Origin: Strongyloides papillosus
Taxonomy: Eukaryota > Nematoda > Chromadorea > Rhabditida > Strongyloididae
Length of the DNA stretch: 64,000 bases
Reading direction: 5' to 3'
Assembly: GCA_005656395.1 (NCBI GenBank)
Contig: SRSI01000078.1
Coordinates: 496,001 to 560,000, forward strand
The position numbers were made by a program, and so were the translations under genes. This document shows positions 40,547 through 51,940 of this stretch, piece after piece (position 1 is the stretch's first letter; each line of letters begins with the position of its first letter). The notes under the pieces are model-generated. The model was not told the DNA's origin. It was given only the letters and a program-made list of their open reading frames with translations, and made no database searches.

Positions 40547-41197
40547 AAAATAGTTTTTTCTACTTCCTTAATAGACATTTTAAACAAATAATATTTTAAA
40601 ATGATAACAAAAAAAGATGGAAATTTAGTTAGGAGCCCTTCATGAAAATAGTAATGAAATTTAATATATACTGTTTCCAATTTCTATATTTTTTTTTAAA
40701 AATTCAATCATTTTTATTCAACAAACCAATATATTCATATGGATAAGACAAGATAAATAATGGTATTGTGCTTAATTATTACCTGATGGAAAAGGGCAAT
40801 CCACAGTGGAGAGAAAAAAGATATAATGTGGTAAGGAAAATTATATGTTATATAACGATAACTATAATTACCATTTTATCTTTTTATCAATGCATTATTT
40901 TTAACAATTATCGTTATTTTTTCAATATAATAAACTTTATTCTTAAATCACATTCTTCTCGTAAAATGAATTTATTTTTTTTAACTAATTTACTATGTAT
41001 GATGAAAATTTATAGGTCTACTTAAAAAAAAGGAAAATGAAAATTATTGGTAAAAAAAGAACCATCTCATCAAAACAAGACTAAAGAATAAAGATTTGTT
41101 TTAAATGTTTTCCACCATTAATATTTGATTCATTTTTTTCTTTTTAATTGAGGACAAAAATTTTGTATTTGCGTGGGAGAAGTATATGATACTTAAT
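40547..41197. other. Intergenic region between convergent kinase and troponin T genes
   Basis: About 0.65 kb serving as 3' region of both convergent genes. Open frames at 40465 (minus) and 40768 (plus) are AT-rich shadows without family similarity. Confidence 0.55.
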
Positions 41198-44100
41198 TTA
41201 TTCCTCTTCCTCTTCATACTCCTCTTCATATTCATCATAATCTCCCTCATGACCCTCTTTTCCTTCTTCCCCAATGTCTGGCTTAATTTTCTTCTCTAAT
41301 ATTGTTGGCGGTGGAGGAACATTAGGGAAACATGGATATGCAAACTTCTAAAATAATTATTAAAAGTATTTTTTTTATCAACAACTTACATTATCAAACA
41401 TAGCTCTTTTCTCTTTGAAGCTTCTTCTATCAGTTTGTCTATCATATTTAGAGGAGATACAAACCTTTGGTGGATGTCTACCACCGGCATCAGATGGATC
41501 AACACCCTTCTTTAAGGCAGTATTTCTAGCAACCTGTCTTTGTCTTTCATTTAACTCTTTCAAGTCATAAACTTGTCTCTCATGTCTTTTTTCTAAGTCA
41601 TACTTCTCAATCTCCAATTTACAGATTCTTTGATGGAGTGTTTTTATTTTTTCCTTAAGATCAGAGGATAAAACATTTGATAAATCAAGACCTTTGACAA
41701 TGGTGCTCATATAATTACGCTTAGCTTCTTCTTGTTGTTCTTTTGTCATTCCCATTTCTTGTTTAGCTTGGACAATGTTACCGAATTTGTCAGCGGTTTT
41801 CTCTTTCTTCTCTGGTATGACGAAATTTCTACCACCAGTTCCTGCAGTTGCTGATGCAAAACTGCCTCCCATCATTTGTGTTCTACGTTTGGCTTCCTCT
41901 TCCTTTTTCTTTTTCTCAGCTTCCATACGAGCACGTCTCTCTTCCTATAAATAGTTTTTTCATTTTTATATTACTTAAATTAATAAAACATACTTCTTCT
42001 TGTTTACGTCTCTCCTCAGCAAGTCTTAATTTCTCAGCAGCTTCTCTTTCTTCAGCTTCACGTTCAAGACGTCTACGTTCTTGTTTCTCTTTAAGTTTAC
42101 GTAATTCTTCCTCCTCACGTTCTCTTTCAATTCTTCTTTTCTCCTCATACTCTTGTACTTTAGCTTTATCTTCTTCCTCTTGACGACGTTTAGCTGCTAA
42201 CATAGCTTTTTCTCCTTCTGTCATATTAGCATCATCAATCTCATAGTCCTTCAAATTTTTTCGTACCCTAGAAAAATATTATTTAATATTAGTTTAAAAT
42301 AAAAAAAAAAGTGTTACAAGTGTTATCAAAGAAAAAAACAACAACAAAAGTTTTGTTTTAAACAATTAGTTTTTTGTGTAAGTGAAATATAATGCAGTTA
42401 AAGAATATGAATATTAAAATAAAGATAATTATTTTTAATTGTAAAAAAAATTATAGTGTAATAGCAGCTAGTAAAAAAGTATTAGTAAATAGAACTTAAA
42501 GCGTTAAGTCTTCAAATACAGAGAGTAGACTTACTTTTGTGAAGTTCTATAATAAAAATTGGCATGAAAAAGTGAATTAAATAACGTGTAAAATAAAATT
42601 TTGCATAAAAAATATGTGCTCAAGTACAGGACAATGAATATTTGAATTCATATATTTTTATCAATATTGATAAAAAGAAGTAATCAAGAAACATCAATAC
42701 GAAAAGTAATATATTTTCCTTTTTTGTTTTTTTTTATTTTATTATCAATAAATGAAAATAAATTGTTATGACATTTTTTTTTCAAACGATGTGATGTAGT
42801 TTGTGCCATAACAAATCGCAAAAAGGAAAAAAAATAATAGAAAAACTTACTTTGCTTCTTCATCTTCATGATCATGTTCGGCATCCTCAACCTTTACTGG
42901 TTCAACATCCTCAGCTTCTTCCTCCTCCTCTTCAACTTCTTCCTCTTCATATTCCTCCTCTTCAGAACTAAAAAAGATTAAAATGACAAAATAATTAATT
43001 TATATCATTAAAAACTAAAATATTTACATATATAATTATATCTTTTTCCTCAGCAATGTGTTAAAATGAAGATATATAATATATATATTTAACCAAAATT
43101 ATAACCCTTTGAAGTGCATGTAGTATTTTGTTTAACAATGACTGTAGTTAGAAAAAAAAGGTTCAGGGATTGAGGAGGATAAAAGTATGGAGAATGATAG
43201 ATAAATTACTCATTTTACTTAATCAATTGATGAAGGTAACTTTTTTTTTCCAATAATAATATTCAATATTAAGTAGATTTTCATATAAATATGCCAATTG
43301 ATAATAAAATATTTGATTCACAAATTATAACTAAATATAGAGATCCAAATTATTAAATTTTTGAAATAAAATACGATGATAAAAAATTTTCATTGATGTT
43401 TCCAAATAAATTAAATTTTCTTTTTTTGATATAATTTGACTTGAAAAATGTAAATAAATTTATTTATTAAGATATATTTTGATTTTTTATAACAGTTCTA
43501 GACTTTTTCCTCCATTGTGGAATAAAAACTTCTTTAGGTGGTTTACGTTCAAGTTCCTCTTTTGTTTGGAGTAACCTTTCTTTGACACTCTTCAGAGAAA
43601 CACCAAAATTGTGAAGACTATGTGAGTAGACATTTTTACTAACTTTAGGACATTCACTATAGCTTCTTATTAGAGTCCTTTTATCTTGAGCATCAAACAT
43701 GGTTACTTCTGGAGCAACTGAACTTCTTCTTATACTATAGTTTGTTTTAATCTCAAAAATTTTATCAATATTTTTCTTATCCTCATCTATTTTTAGACGT
43801 TTTGGAGATTTATAACGTATAAAATGTATACCATCATTTTTATTTTCATCCTTTACAAACATTTCTTTTTCTTTTCCATCCATCTTTTTAGGGACCGTTG
43901 GTAAGGAATAATTTTTAATGATCGTTGTTGGTTTAGGAATGTGATTGGTATTACAAAATCTTTCTATAAGTTTTTTATCAATATCAACAGAATATTTTCG
44001 ATTGTTTTCTTTTCTTATTACTGATGCATTATGGTTATCATTGTGTAGTATCTTTGTGACTTTCGTACAATTATTATCATTCTTATCATCATCTTCAATT

Positions 44101-46472
44101 CTTTTGTTATCTGATGCACCTATTTTGACTTTTGTAGGTTTCTTAAGTAACATATTGCCAGGAAAATTAGTCTTTTTTAAGTTTTCTTTGATTGATTTAT
44201 AATGATTTTCAGTTTCTTTTGATGGGATATTTTGATTTTGTTTATCTATTAACATTTTAATAGCATTAACACCAGAAAGTGGTTTCCTTTTTCCATTGTT
44301 AAACCCATCTTTAGTGATTTTATTTTCAACATCACCCTTCAAAAATACTTCTGGCACTTTTAAATTGTATTGTGGTGTAAGAGAATCTTTTCTTACACTA
44401 GAATGTTTTCCTTCAAACATATGTAAATTAACTAAATTGGGGGCATGAATTTTTTTATCATTCATCGATACTTTTTTCTTATCCTCCTTTCTCCTTCTCA
44501 TTCCTAGTTTGATAGACTTTTCAATTGCAATAGTTTGTTTGTTTAGGATAAATGTTGAGGTAACATCACTTTTTAACGGATGGTGATTTGTTAATCGTAA
44601 ATGGAGGCGAATTAATTTTTCAGGAGGTGGATGGAGAAATGGTTTTATTTGATCTGATTTTTTATATGAATAGCTGAAATGTTGTATGGATATTTCAGCT
44701 TTACATTGCCAGACATCATCATCCTCATTTTCATCTACTTTTTTCATTCTTTTTAATCTTGATTGCCTCTTTTTGACCATTATAGGTTTCTCCTCTCCAG
44801 ATGTTTCCTTTACTTTTTTTATATATTTTTTTCTTGACGATGGTAGAGTAGTATTTAATGTAACAGCAGACTTATTGTATTGCGGTAGTATTATATGTGT
44901 TGATCCTTTTATGTTATTGAAAGGATTTTTCAAATTTAATTTTTTATTTGTAATATTTAAAAAATCAAACTTCTTTTGGCACATTGGAAGAGATATTTTT
45001 ATAATGTTATCACCTGACTTAGATATAGTATTTTTTGAATTTGGGACATATTCTGAAAGATTAACTTCCAGAAAAAAGTGGGCTGTAATCTCTTCTTCAG
45101 GTAAATCTTCTTCACAATCTGTATTAAGTACCGAATCAACGGATGTATCATCATCTTCTGAAATATTTTCTGGTACAGAACTATTCTCCATACTACTTGA
45201 AGAGTAGGCACTCGATGATTCAGAGTCTATTGTTGATGTAGAGTTAGTAGGTGATTGACTATATTTTTTTGTCATAAAGTTATATTTTGGTATGCTGAAA
45301 CGCCTTTTACAATCAACACCACTTTGATTTGATGATTCCGCTTCCTGATGTCTGCTAAATTTTGGCATTAAATAATTACTTTCATCTTCAATACAACGGC
45401 CGCGACCACGTAGTAGGTTATCAACAGTATTATGAGCATTTAGAAGTCTTTTAACAAATTCTTGTTGTAAATTTGAATCAAGAACATTTTCTGTTTTTGT
45501 TGTTGGCTGTGATACTTTTTTAAATATTGGTTGATTAAAATTTTGAGTAAATGAATAATGTTTACCATTATTATTGTTGTTAGATTCATCACCCGTATCA
45601 CTGGTGGCACCTTTTTTATTGCTGTAATCTCTTGATAAGTACGATAATTTTTTTGGTTTTGGTTGTAAATAAGTAGTATCATTTTTTTGAGGAGACAATA
45701 TTGATGAGCCTTTTTCATTTGATATAAATAACGATTGTTTTAATGAAGAAATGTCATTAAATGAATCTATTTTTGATCCCCTTCTACTATATAAACCACG
45801 TGGTGAGTTTTCTGCTAAATTATATAATGATGGTATGTTTGATGAAGAATTTATATTAAAATTTTGTTGAGATGTATATGATGATTTGCGATATGAAGAC
45901 ATCTTTTCTGAGAAATATTAATTTTATTTGGATCTCTTTACAATACGTTTAAAAATTCACTGTGACTTTAAGTAATATTAAAAAGTTTCTTTCCTTCCAA
46001 TATATATGTTCTTTTTTCTATGTAAACCAATTGAATAATGAAAAAAATAAGAAAAAAAATATATATGAATATGTATTCCTTAGACAATCTTTTAATATCA
46101 AGCTTGTTATTTTAGGCTAAGTGTGTAAGTTTCCTCGTACAAACCTTCATCAATGTATCTTCCCAAATTGAATTTAGAGACAGAATTTGTTAGATACCCA
46201 GGGAAATAATATTTTTTTCTTTACTTTTTCAATTATTAGTATTGAACCAGGAGAAAGGTATTAGAATAATTTCGTTAGGATAAATAGATAATAATATTAT
46301 TAATGAATGGTATAGGAATAACTTTAATCAGGTAAAAATATGTGTTAAGTCGTTTTGGTGTGTCAGCTGTGAAAATGTAAATTATTGTGATGGATAGGTG
46401 TATGTATAGTGGTAACAATAAAAACTTAAATCAAGATACTTACTATTGCTCTTCGTCGTCAGAAAATTTCAT
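41198..46472 (-). CDS. mup-2: Troponin T
   Basis: Thin-filament protein that anchors the troponin complex to tropomyosin in muscle. Coding exons on the minus strand: 46472..46444, 42967..42851, 42546..42535 (12-nt microexon, probably optional), 42267..41994, 41944..41390 and 41347..41198; 378 aa with the microexon, 374 without. ATG 46472 gives MKFSDDEEQ, then an acidic stretch (EEEEYEEEEVEEEEEEAED), KNLKDYEIDDANMTEGEKAML, a long charged coiled coil (REREEEELRKLKEKQERRRL), the conserved LSSDLKEKIKTLHQRICKLE block, and a Glu-rich tail (EEEYEEEEE) typical of invertebrate TnT. All phases join. An acceptor TTTTTTTAG at 46491 just upstream of the first exon could be an SL site. A separate gene (43467..45902) lies inside the first intron, same strand. 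C. elegans MUP-2 (about 405 aa) is the closest known relative. Confidence 0.9.
42535..42546 (-). other. Candidate 12-nt microexon of troponin T
   Basis: AACTTCACAAAA is bracketed by TTTATTATAG and GTAAGTCTAC. Included, it joins AA|A...A|G in frame and inserts four residues (TSQK) between EDEEAK and VRKNLK. Skipping it also keeps the frame (AA|G gives Lys). The two perfect splice signals and preserved frame either way suggest an alternative cassette. Confidence 0.6.
43467..45902 (-). CDS. Uncharacterised basic, Ser/Lys-rich protein nested in the troponin T intron
   Basis: Single-exon frame of 811 aa, start MSSYRKSSYTSQQ. An acceptor-like TTTCTCAG lies 5 nt before ATG, so trans-splicing is plausible. 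The first 280 residues are Ser/Asn-rich with SRRGSK-type basic patches, then an acidic segment (NTDCEEDLPEEEITAHFFLEV). Residues about 390-500 contain DDVWQCKAEISIQHFSYSY and PPPEKLIRLHLRLTNHHPL, which look like a small folded or conserved part. The C-terminus has LLQTKEELERKPPKEVFIPQ followed by WRKKSR. Most of the rest is likely disordered. I recognise no domain. Codon use and composition match its neighbours. It lies wholly inside the first intron of troponin T on the same strand, so the two must be transcribed separately or processed from one precursor. Confidence 0.75.
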   Translation of the reverse strand: MSSYRKSSYTSQQNFNINSSSNIPSLYNLAENSPRGLYSRRGSKIDSFNDISSLKQSLFISNEKGSSILSPQKNDTTYLQPKPKKLSYLSRDYSNKKGATSDTGDESNNNNNGKHYSFTQNFNQPIFKKVSQPTTKTENVLDSNLQQEFVKRLLNAHNTVDNLLRGRGRCIEDESNYLMPKFSRHQEAESSNQSGVDCKRRFSIPKYNFMTKKYSQSPTNSTSTIDSESSSAYSSSSMENSSVPENISEDDDTSVDSVLNTDCEEDLPEEEITAHFFLEVNLSEYVPNSKNTISKSGDNIIKISLPMCQKKFDFLNITNKKLNLKNPFNNIKGSTHIILPQYNKSAVTLNTTLPSSRKKYIKKVKETSGEEKPIMVKKRQSRLKRMKKVDENEDDDVWQCKAEISIQHFSYSYKKSDQIKPFLHPPPEKLIRLHLRLTNHHPLKSDVTSTFILNKQTIAIEKSIKLGMRRRKEDKKKVSMNDKKIHAPNLVNLHMFEGKHSSVRKDSLTPQYNLKVPEVFLKGDVENKITKDGFNNGKRKPLSGVNAIKMLIDKQNQNIPSKETENHYKSIKENLKKTNFPGNMLLKKPTKVKIGASDNKRIEDDDKNDNNCTKVTKILHNDNHNASVIRKENNRKYSVDIDKKLIERFCNTNHIPKPTTIIKNYSLPTVPKKMDGKEKEMFVKDENKNDGIHFIRYKSPKRLKIDEDKKNIDKIFEIKTNYSIRRSSVAPEVTMFDAQDKRTLIRSYSECPKVSKNVYSHSLHNFGVSLKSVKERLLQTKEELERKPPKEVFIPQWRKKSRTVIKNQNIS

Positions 46473-48056
46473 TGTAAATCCAAAGGCACGCTAAAAAAAC
46501 ATGATTATAAAATATTGGAATAAAAAGTTTATATAACCGTGATAATGTAATGATATACATTTTGCAATGAAAAAAGGAAATTTTAATAAAAGAAATGAAA
46601 ATGAAGTAAATATATATAATAATAAATTATATATGTTTTTGAAGTCAGGTTATCCTATGGCTAACAAATATAATGAAAATAAGAAAGTAAGTTACATTTG
46701 ATTTCAATATATCGCAATAAAAAGATAACTTTATGAGAATAATATTATTATATACCTATAGCCTGATATACAATATATGTATATACAATTTAGACTATAC
46801 AGATCACTAGCTAATATATGAAAGATCAAAAAAGTATTAGAAAGCATTTTTTAGCAAAATAAAATTTAAGAAATATCTCTTTGTTTATCATAAAGTTAAT
46901 ATAGGAGTTGTTGAATGGAATATAACTAACTTTAAGGGGAAAACGGTTGATATTGGATATTTTAAAAGGTGGATGAAGTGATAATTGTTACTATTTATAA
47001 CACGAACTTTATTCTATAACTTTTATTATCAAAAATTTAACAAATAAAATTTTTAAAGAATAGGTAAAGTGAATCTTCTTATATTTAATAGTTACATGAA
47101 ATGGAATGTCTCCACCCCAAGTAAAAAATTTTTATCAATCAAGTGAAGGAGGATAGCTAGTTTCTAAATAGTAACATTAATGAAGTAAATATATTCCCAT
47201 AATACAATTATATAAACAACTTTATCTAAGATATTATAAGATGGAGTACTTTAGGTGAAACAGTACGTTTAAGTAAAGCTATCATAAATGTTAATAGGTG
47301 TGTAGTCTGATAGAAAAGATTTTTGATGTGACTTTTTGTTACAAAGATATTTTGTGTGGAAGTAGAATATCTCGAATAAATAAATCACCTCATTTACAAA
47401 AGTACTTTTTGCTTAAAACTTTAAATAAAAGTGATAACAGATATCTGATGTATTGTATAATTATATGATAAGTAAAAATTTTTATATTTACATAAGGTAC
47501 AATAAAATATATCTCTAGTCTTTTGAAGTATCTTACCACAATATTCTTATTATCTCACAATCTTGATAAATTAAAATTTTTAAGAAACTTAAGAATTAGG
47601 TAAATATAATAATTGTCAAAATCAACCTACAAAAGATATATTTGTGTGGGAGATCTTTACTATATTTACAATTTTTTTGTAAACATCTATTAAACAAAAG
47701 AGAGATTGGATAAACTTTACGTGAAAAAATAAAGAAAAGATTTTTTTATTTATTATTATTAGACATAATTAATAAACTTTCAAATGAAAGAAGTAAAAGA
47801 ATGTAATTGTTGAAAAAATAAATAATGTTTTTAACATAAAGATAATTTTAGATCATATTATTTCAAAAGAAAATATTTCTCTTCACATATATATACAAGA
47901 TATTTGAAATTGATCTTATGTTTTTTCTTTTAATATTGCATCACAAAAACTAGATAAAAATTTATTTTGGTCCAAATAACTTTTTCAAAAGTAATTTCGT
48001 ACTTGATTTTCTATAAAAAAAGTTAAATATTTAAATACGGTAAATTAATAACTTAC

Positions 48057-48160
48057 TCTTGCATATTCATTTTCCTTTTGACGTCACCAGAATCATAATG
48101 ATATATTGTAACTTCATTTTTAAATGAAACTGTCTTGGAAACTTTAGAAGCATCAACCAT
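48057..48160 (-). other. Orphan 5' exon, candidate alternative first exon of troponin T
   Basis: On the minus strand an ATG at 48160 opens 34 codons (MVDASKVSKTVSFKNEVTIY... ending KRKMNMQ) that run into a perfect donor, GA|GTAAGT. Unspliced it stops at once (GAG TAA), so splicing is needed. It ends in phase 2, as the troponin T exon at 46444 does, and would join the exon at 42967 in frame (GA+T = Asp, then SEEEE). Joining to the nested 811-aa frame via the acceptor before 45902 is out of frame, and joining to the 46490 acceptor hits a stop before the downstream ATG. K-T-V-S-F resembles a PP1 RVxF docking motif. The assignment to troponin T is an inference. Confidence 0.45.
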
Positions 48161-50480
48161 TTTTTTGTAACTAGTGTTTTGTCCTTTACAGTAGAAATCC
48201 GTTGTTAAAGTATTTTACAATAAAAGGTATAAATAAAATTGACTTATTTTGATAAACCGTTCCTCCTTATATATTAGTATTTTTTATCTTTTTCCATGCC
48301 CCTATTACGCAAAGATTTAAACAATATGATTCAATGCTGATGCTTTTAAAAATTATAAAGAAGTTTAAATAGCTGATAATGCGATTCTATAAACTCTGCA
48401 ACTTACAAATTTTACATATTCAACGACAAATGTTAACGATAGTACTATAAAAAATAGTCACAAATTTAAAATATAGATTGATATACATATTATTGAAATA
48501 AAAAGGAAGATAAATTTTCATGTCAAAATTAATTTTTGTCAATGACACATTTTACTTTTTCAATTAACGTAAAAATTATTATTTTATTGTGATAGTCTCG
48601 TGAATAAAATCTGTGTATTGCGTGATTTTGATAAAAAAAAGTACTGAAAAAAGTGCAATATCTACTTGCTAAAAATGTACTGAAAATATTTTAAAATTAT
48701 TTTAAAACAGCTTATCAATTGTAATATTATTGCTGAATCATGGTTATGAAGTTTTTCTTTTACATGATTATTTATTACGTCACTCAATACCTAATTATTT
48801 ATACAGTTCTCATTATGAAAACAATAAAAATTACCTACAAAATAAAATAGATAACAATTAATCGCTCTTTAAACTCCACTAAATATTATAGAAATTTTTA
48901 TTTGTGTATCAATAAAAAAAAGGGAGATTTTAAAAACATTTGATATACTTAGTGATAATTATTTGTTATTTTTTATTTTGTTATTAACATTGGTATTTAT
49001 TTGTTCAAAATTAACTTTACTACTTCAAGGTGGTAGTAATAACTTATCAATACTACCATGCTCGCAATTTTTTATTACAATTATATGGATTTTTAATTAT
49101 AAAAAATATAATGTTTTTAAATATGTACACGTATGTATTAAGAATTTTAAAATTCACATTAAGTTACCATAATGGTGACATCAAACTTTGTACATCGTAT
49201 TTAAAAAGAAATAAATTAGATTACCTGTAAAATATTTTGATAAAATACCTTCAAACTGCAATCTTTTTTATTAGATATGATAAAGAAAGTTGTTGCAAAT
49301 AGTACACTCTATTAGAAAGAAAAAATGTAATATGATAAAATTTATTAACCACTTGTTAAATTCTTCATTCAAATTTGATTTCTATATTAATAATATTTAA
49401 TAAAATTTGGAAATTTACATTGTTGTACCTTGAGTTATACATATTTAATAATGCAAAAAAATATCTGAAATTTTTTTTAATGGAAAATTACACAGTTCTT
49501 CAGTTTTTTAAGGCATTTATAAGAATATGATAATATTAAGTAAAAATAATTAATGAATGAAAGTTTCTAAAGATTGAGAATAAAAGCTACAGTTTTTTTA
49601 ATAAGAAGCTGTTGATTCCTATAAAACTTTAAAATAGCCATAGTAATTTCTAGCCTTCCTCTCATGTTACCTAAAAATAATTTAACTAATTTAATAATAT
49701 TAATATTGAAAGAAAATTAATTCCGCTACTTTTTTATCTAAGTATTCCTTTTTAAAAATCGTTCACTTTGGTAAACAAAAATTTCATCAAAAGTGACTGT
49801 AATTTTAAAAGTCAAACAGTTTAACACCTTGTTGTATTAAAAGTAAGTAACCATCTTATTCTGTTTATCAAAGATGATTTTATTTAACAACATTATATTT
49901 TTATCTTTTCTTTTTAGTAAAACATATTTCTTTATTGTTTAAAGCCTTTTATTCATTATCAAAAATTCAACAAAGACGACTTCTAACCAATAAATAATAA
50001 GTATGCGAGAATTATTTTATATATTATAAAATTTAATATCTAATCATCATTAAATTTTTGTTTCTAGATAATTTGAAATATACAATGATAACTATATATT
50101 TCATATATAAATTTTAATTGGTATTTTAATTTATCAATAACTCTAATAAATCACTCTTTCCTTAAGCTGTTTATACAAATTTTAAATATTTATGAGATTT
50201 CCATTTTATTAAATTAGAATAAAAAAAATGGTTGGAATTTGTGTCAGATAACAAATTACTCTATCCTCATTGGGAATCTTATTTTATATAAAAGAACTAT
50301 AGCTTTTATTAATATTGGAAGCATAATATATATATAATCTTAGAATATCATGGACATAGAAGCTTTTTATTGTATTAAATAAATAAATAATAGAATCCTG
50401 CAATAAACCAATATGTCTCACACAAAATTTCCGGGGAAAATACGAAAAATTATAAATATCTTTATTATTTTTTTAAATCT
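48161..50480. other. AT-rich intergenic region
   Basis: About 2.3 kb upstream of the orphan exon. The open frames at 48963 and 49030 overlap each other and are low-complexity. It should contain the upstream promoter of the minus-strand locus. No repeat ends, RNA gene or transposase-like peptide was seen. Confidence 0.5.
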
Positions 50481-50499
50481 CTTCAACCAAATTGACCAC

Positions 50500-51120
50500 G
50501 TCTTCAGTTGAAAAGCTCTTAATCCTCTCAAAACAGTTCGATTCGATAGAAAATAAATTTTTACATTAAAAATCATTAAACTTTCACAATTATAGTATTA
50601 AAATTTTGAGAAAAAATTTAAAAATTAAGAACGATGTTCTTTTTTTAAAAGAATTTTTGAAATCAACCTATATTCCATGAAATTAGATTCAGTCTATAGA
50701 GCATGAAATTTTACATCAAAGTGATTTTAAAATTTAAGAAATGTTATATTAAAATCTTAAGAAAGCAATACAGGAAGATACATAACTTAAATCTTTATAT
50801 AAACTAAAAAAAGTATTCATAACACAATAGTAAGTTCTCAGAATCTGATTAAACTTGTTTCATAGATAGAGCATAGAGTTTCATAATAGAATCTGTCAAT
50901 GGCTTTTTATATGTAGTAGAAATGTCTTAAGATATGAATCAAAAAATAAACATAATTTGAAATTTTCTTTAATATTTTAGAGAAAAATCATCATATCTCA
51001 AGAATTACTCATCGAATCTTCTAAAAATAACTCTAGTAGTTAGATTTTGAAATTTTACATTAGAAACCATCAACAGTTTCATAGGCGTAATATTAACAAT
51101 TTTGAGAAAAACAATAAAAA
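50500..51120. repeat. Diverged tandem repeat, about 150-170 bp period, four units
   Basis: Each unit carries the same ordered motifs: an AATCT/ATTC(A/G) box, AGAGCAT or ATAGA-like sequence, TTTTACATYAAAAATCATTAA or a variant, then a TATTAAAATTTTGAGAAA block. The central motif recurs at about 50559, 50711, 50880 and 51053. The same unit occurs at about 20.4-20.6 kb. It is non-coding with heavy divergence, so it is an old satellite-like or element-derived family. Confidence 0.5.
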
Positions 51121-51779
51121 TAATCATATTTAATGATTTATTTAATGAAACTTAATAAATGGCTTCATATTTTATGAATCATTCAACAAATTTTTATAAA
51201 ATTTATTCTATCCGATAGAACAGAAAAAGGTAATTCATAATCCTTTGATTTATTTGATATTTTCTACATGAAATCTGTTATAAAAATTATTTATTATTAA
51301 ATTTGTATTGTATAATTATAAAAATAATTTCCATTGTACGTTATCTCAAATATATTAATAATGCTAAAATCATCATTTTTCGATATATCAATTTCTATAA
51401 TTTTAAAAGTTCATTTTTTATATTGCTTTTTGATGTACATTGTGATTGTTGGAAACTAACTGAGTTACTATTTCCTGCGAAATTTAGTATGAATTGTTAA
51501 AAAATTTGTTTAATAAAATATTTTTATTTGCCAGCAAATTATTTAGAAAATTTTTACAATCAGTCCACCCGCTTCTCTCGTTTCTCCTTGGAAACAAAAA
51601 TATTTTTTTTAAATACCAGCCATCTTCAGGGTGGATTAGATGTAGATCCCCGAGTATTGATATTCTTAACTTTTTTTGCAGTTAAGCTACAAACATGATA
51701 TTTAAGTCATTTTGTAACTACTAACTTATTGTAAAATATTTCATAGGTTTAAAAACAAAATTTAAATTATGGATGAGGT

Positions 51780-51938
51780 TAGAAATCCTCCAGATTAAAG
51801 TAAACATTAAAAAATGGACGAATTTTGACAATTCTTCATAAAACGCAATAAGATTTCTAATCTGTTAAAAAATAAGATTTGGTTAAAATTTTAAAAATAT
51901 TAAACGATAAAAAAAATGTTTTAAACGACAGAAAATAC
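51780..51938. repeat. Repeat flanking a mariner end (copy A)
   Basis: Sequence such as GCAATAAGATTTCTAATCTGT, a poly-A tract, then AATGTTTTAAACGACAGAAAATA immediately precedes the mariner terminus at 51941. A related sequence (GCAATAAGATATCATACCTGT, then AATATTTTAAATGACGCAAAATA) immediately precedes a different mariner terminus at 56879. See copy B. Confidence 0.5.
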
Positions 51939-51940
51939 TA

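Noticed and set aside
44686..45207. 173-aa plus-strand frame
   Set aside because: Antisense to the nested 811-aa gene; Ser/Phe-rich because of complementary Glu/Lys codons.
45902..48160. Splice joining the orphan exon (48057..48160) to the nested 811-aa frame
   Set aside because: Joining GA to the exon after TTTCTCAG puts the downstream ATG frame out of register; only a trans-spliced start at 45902 or another acceptor would work.
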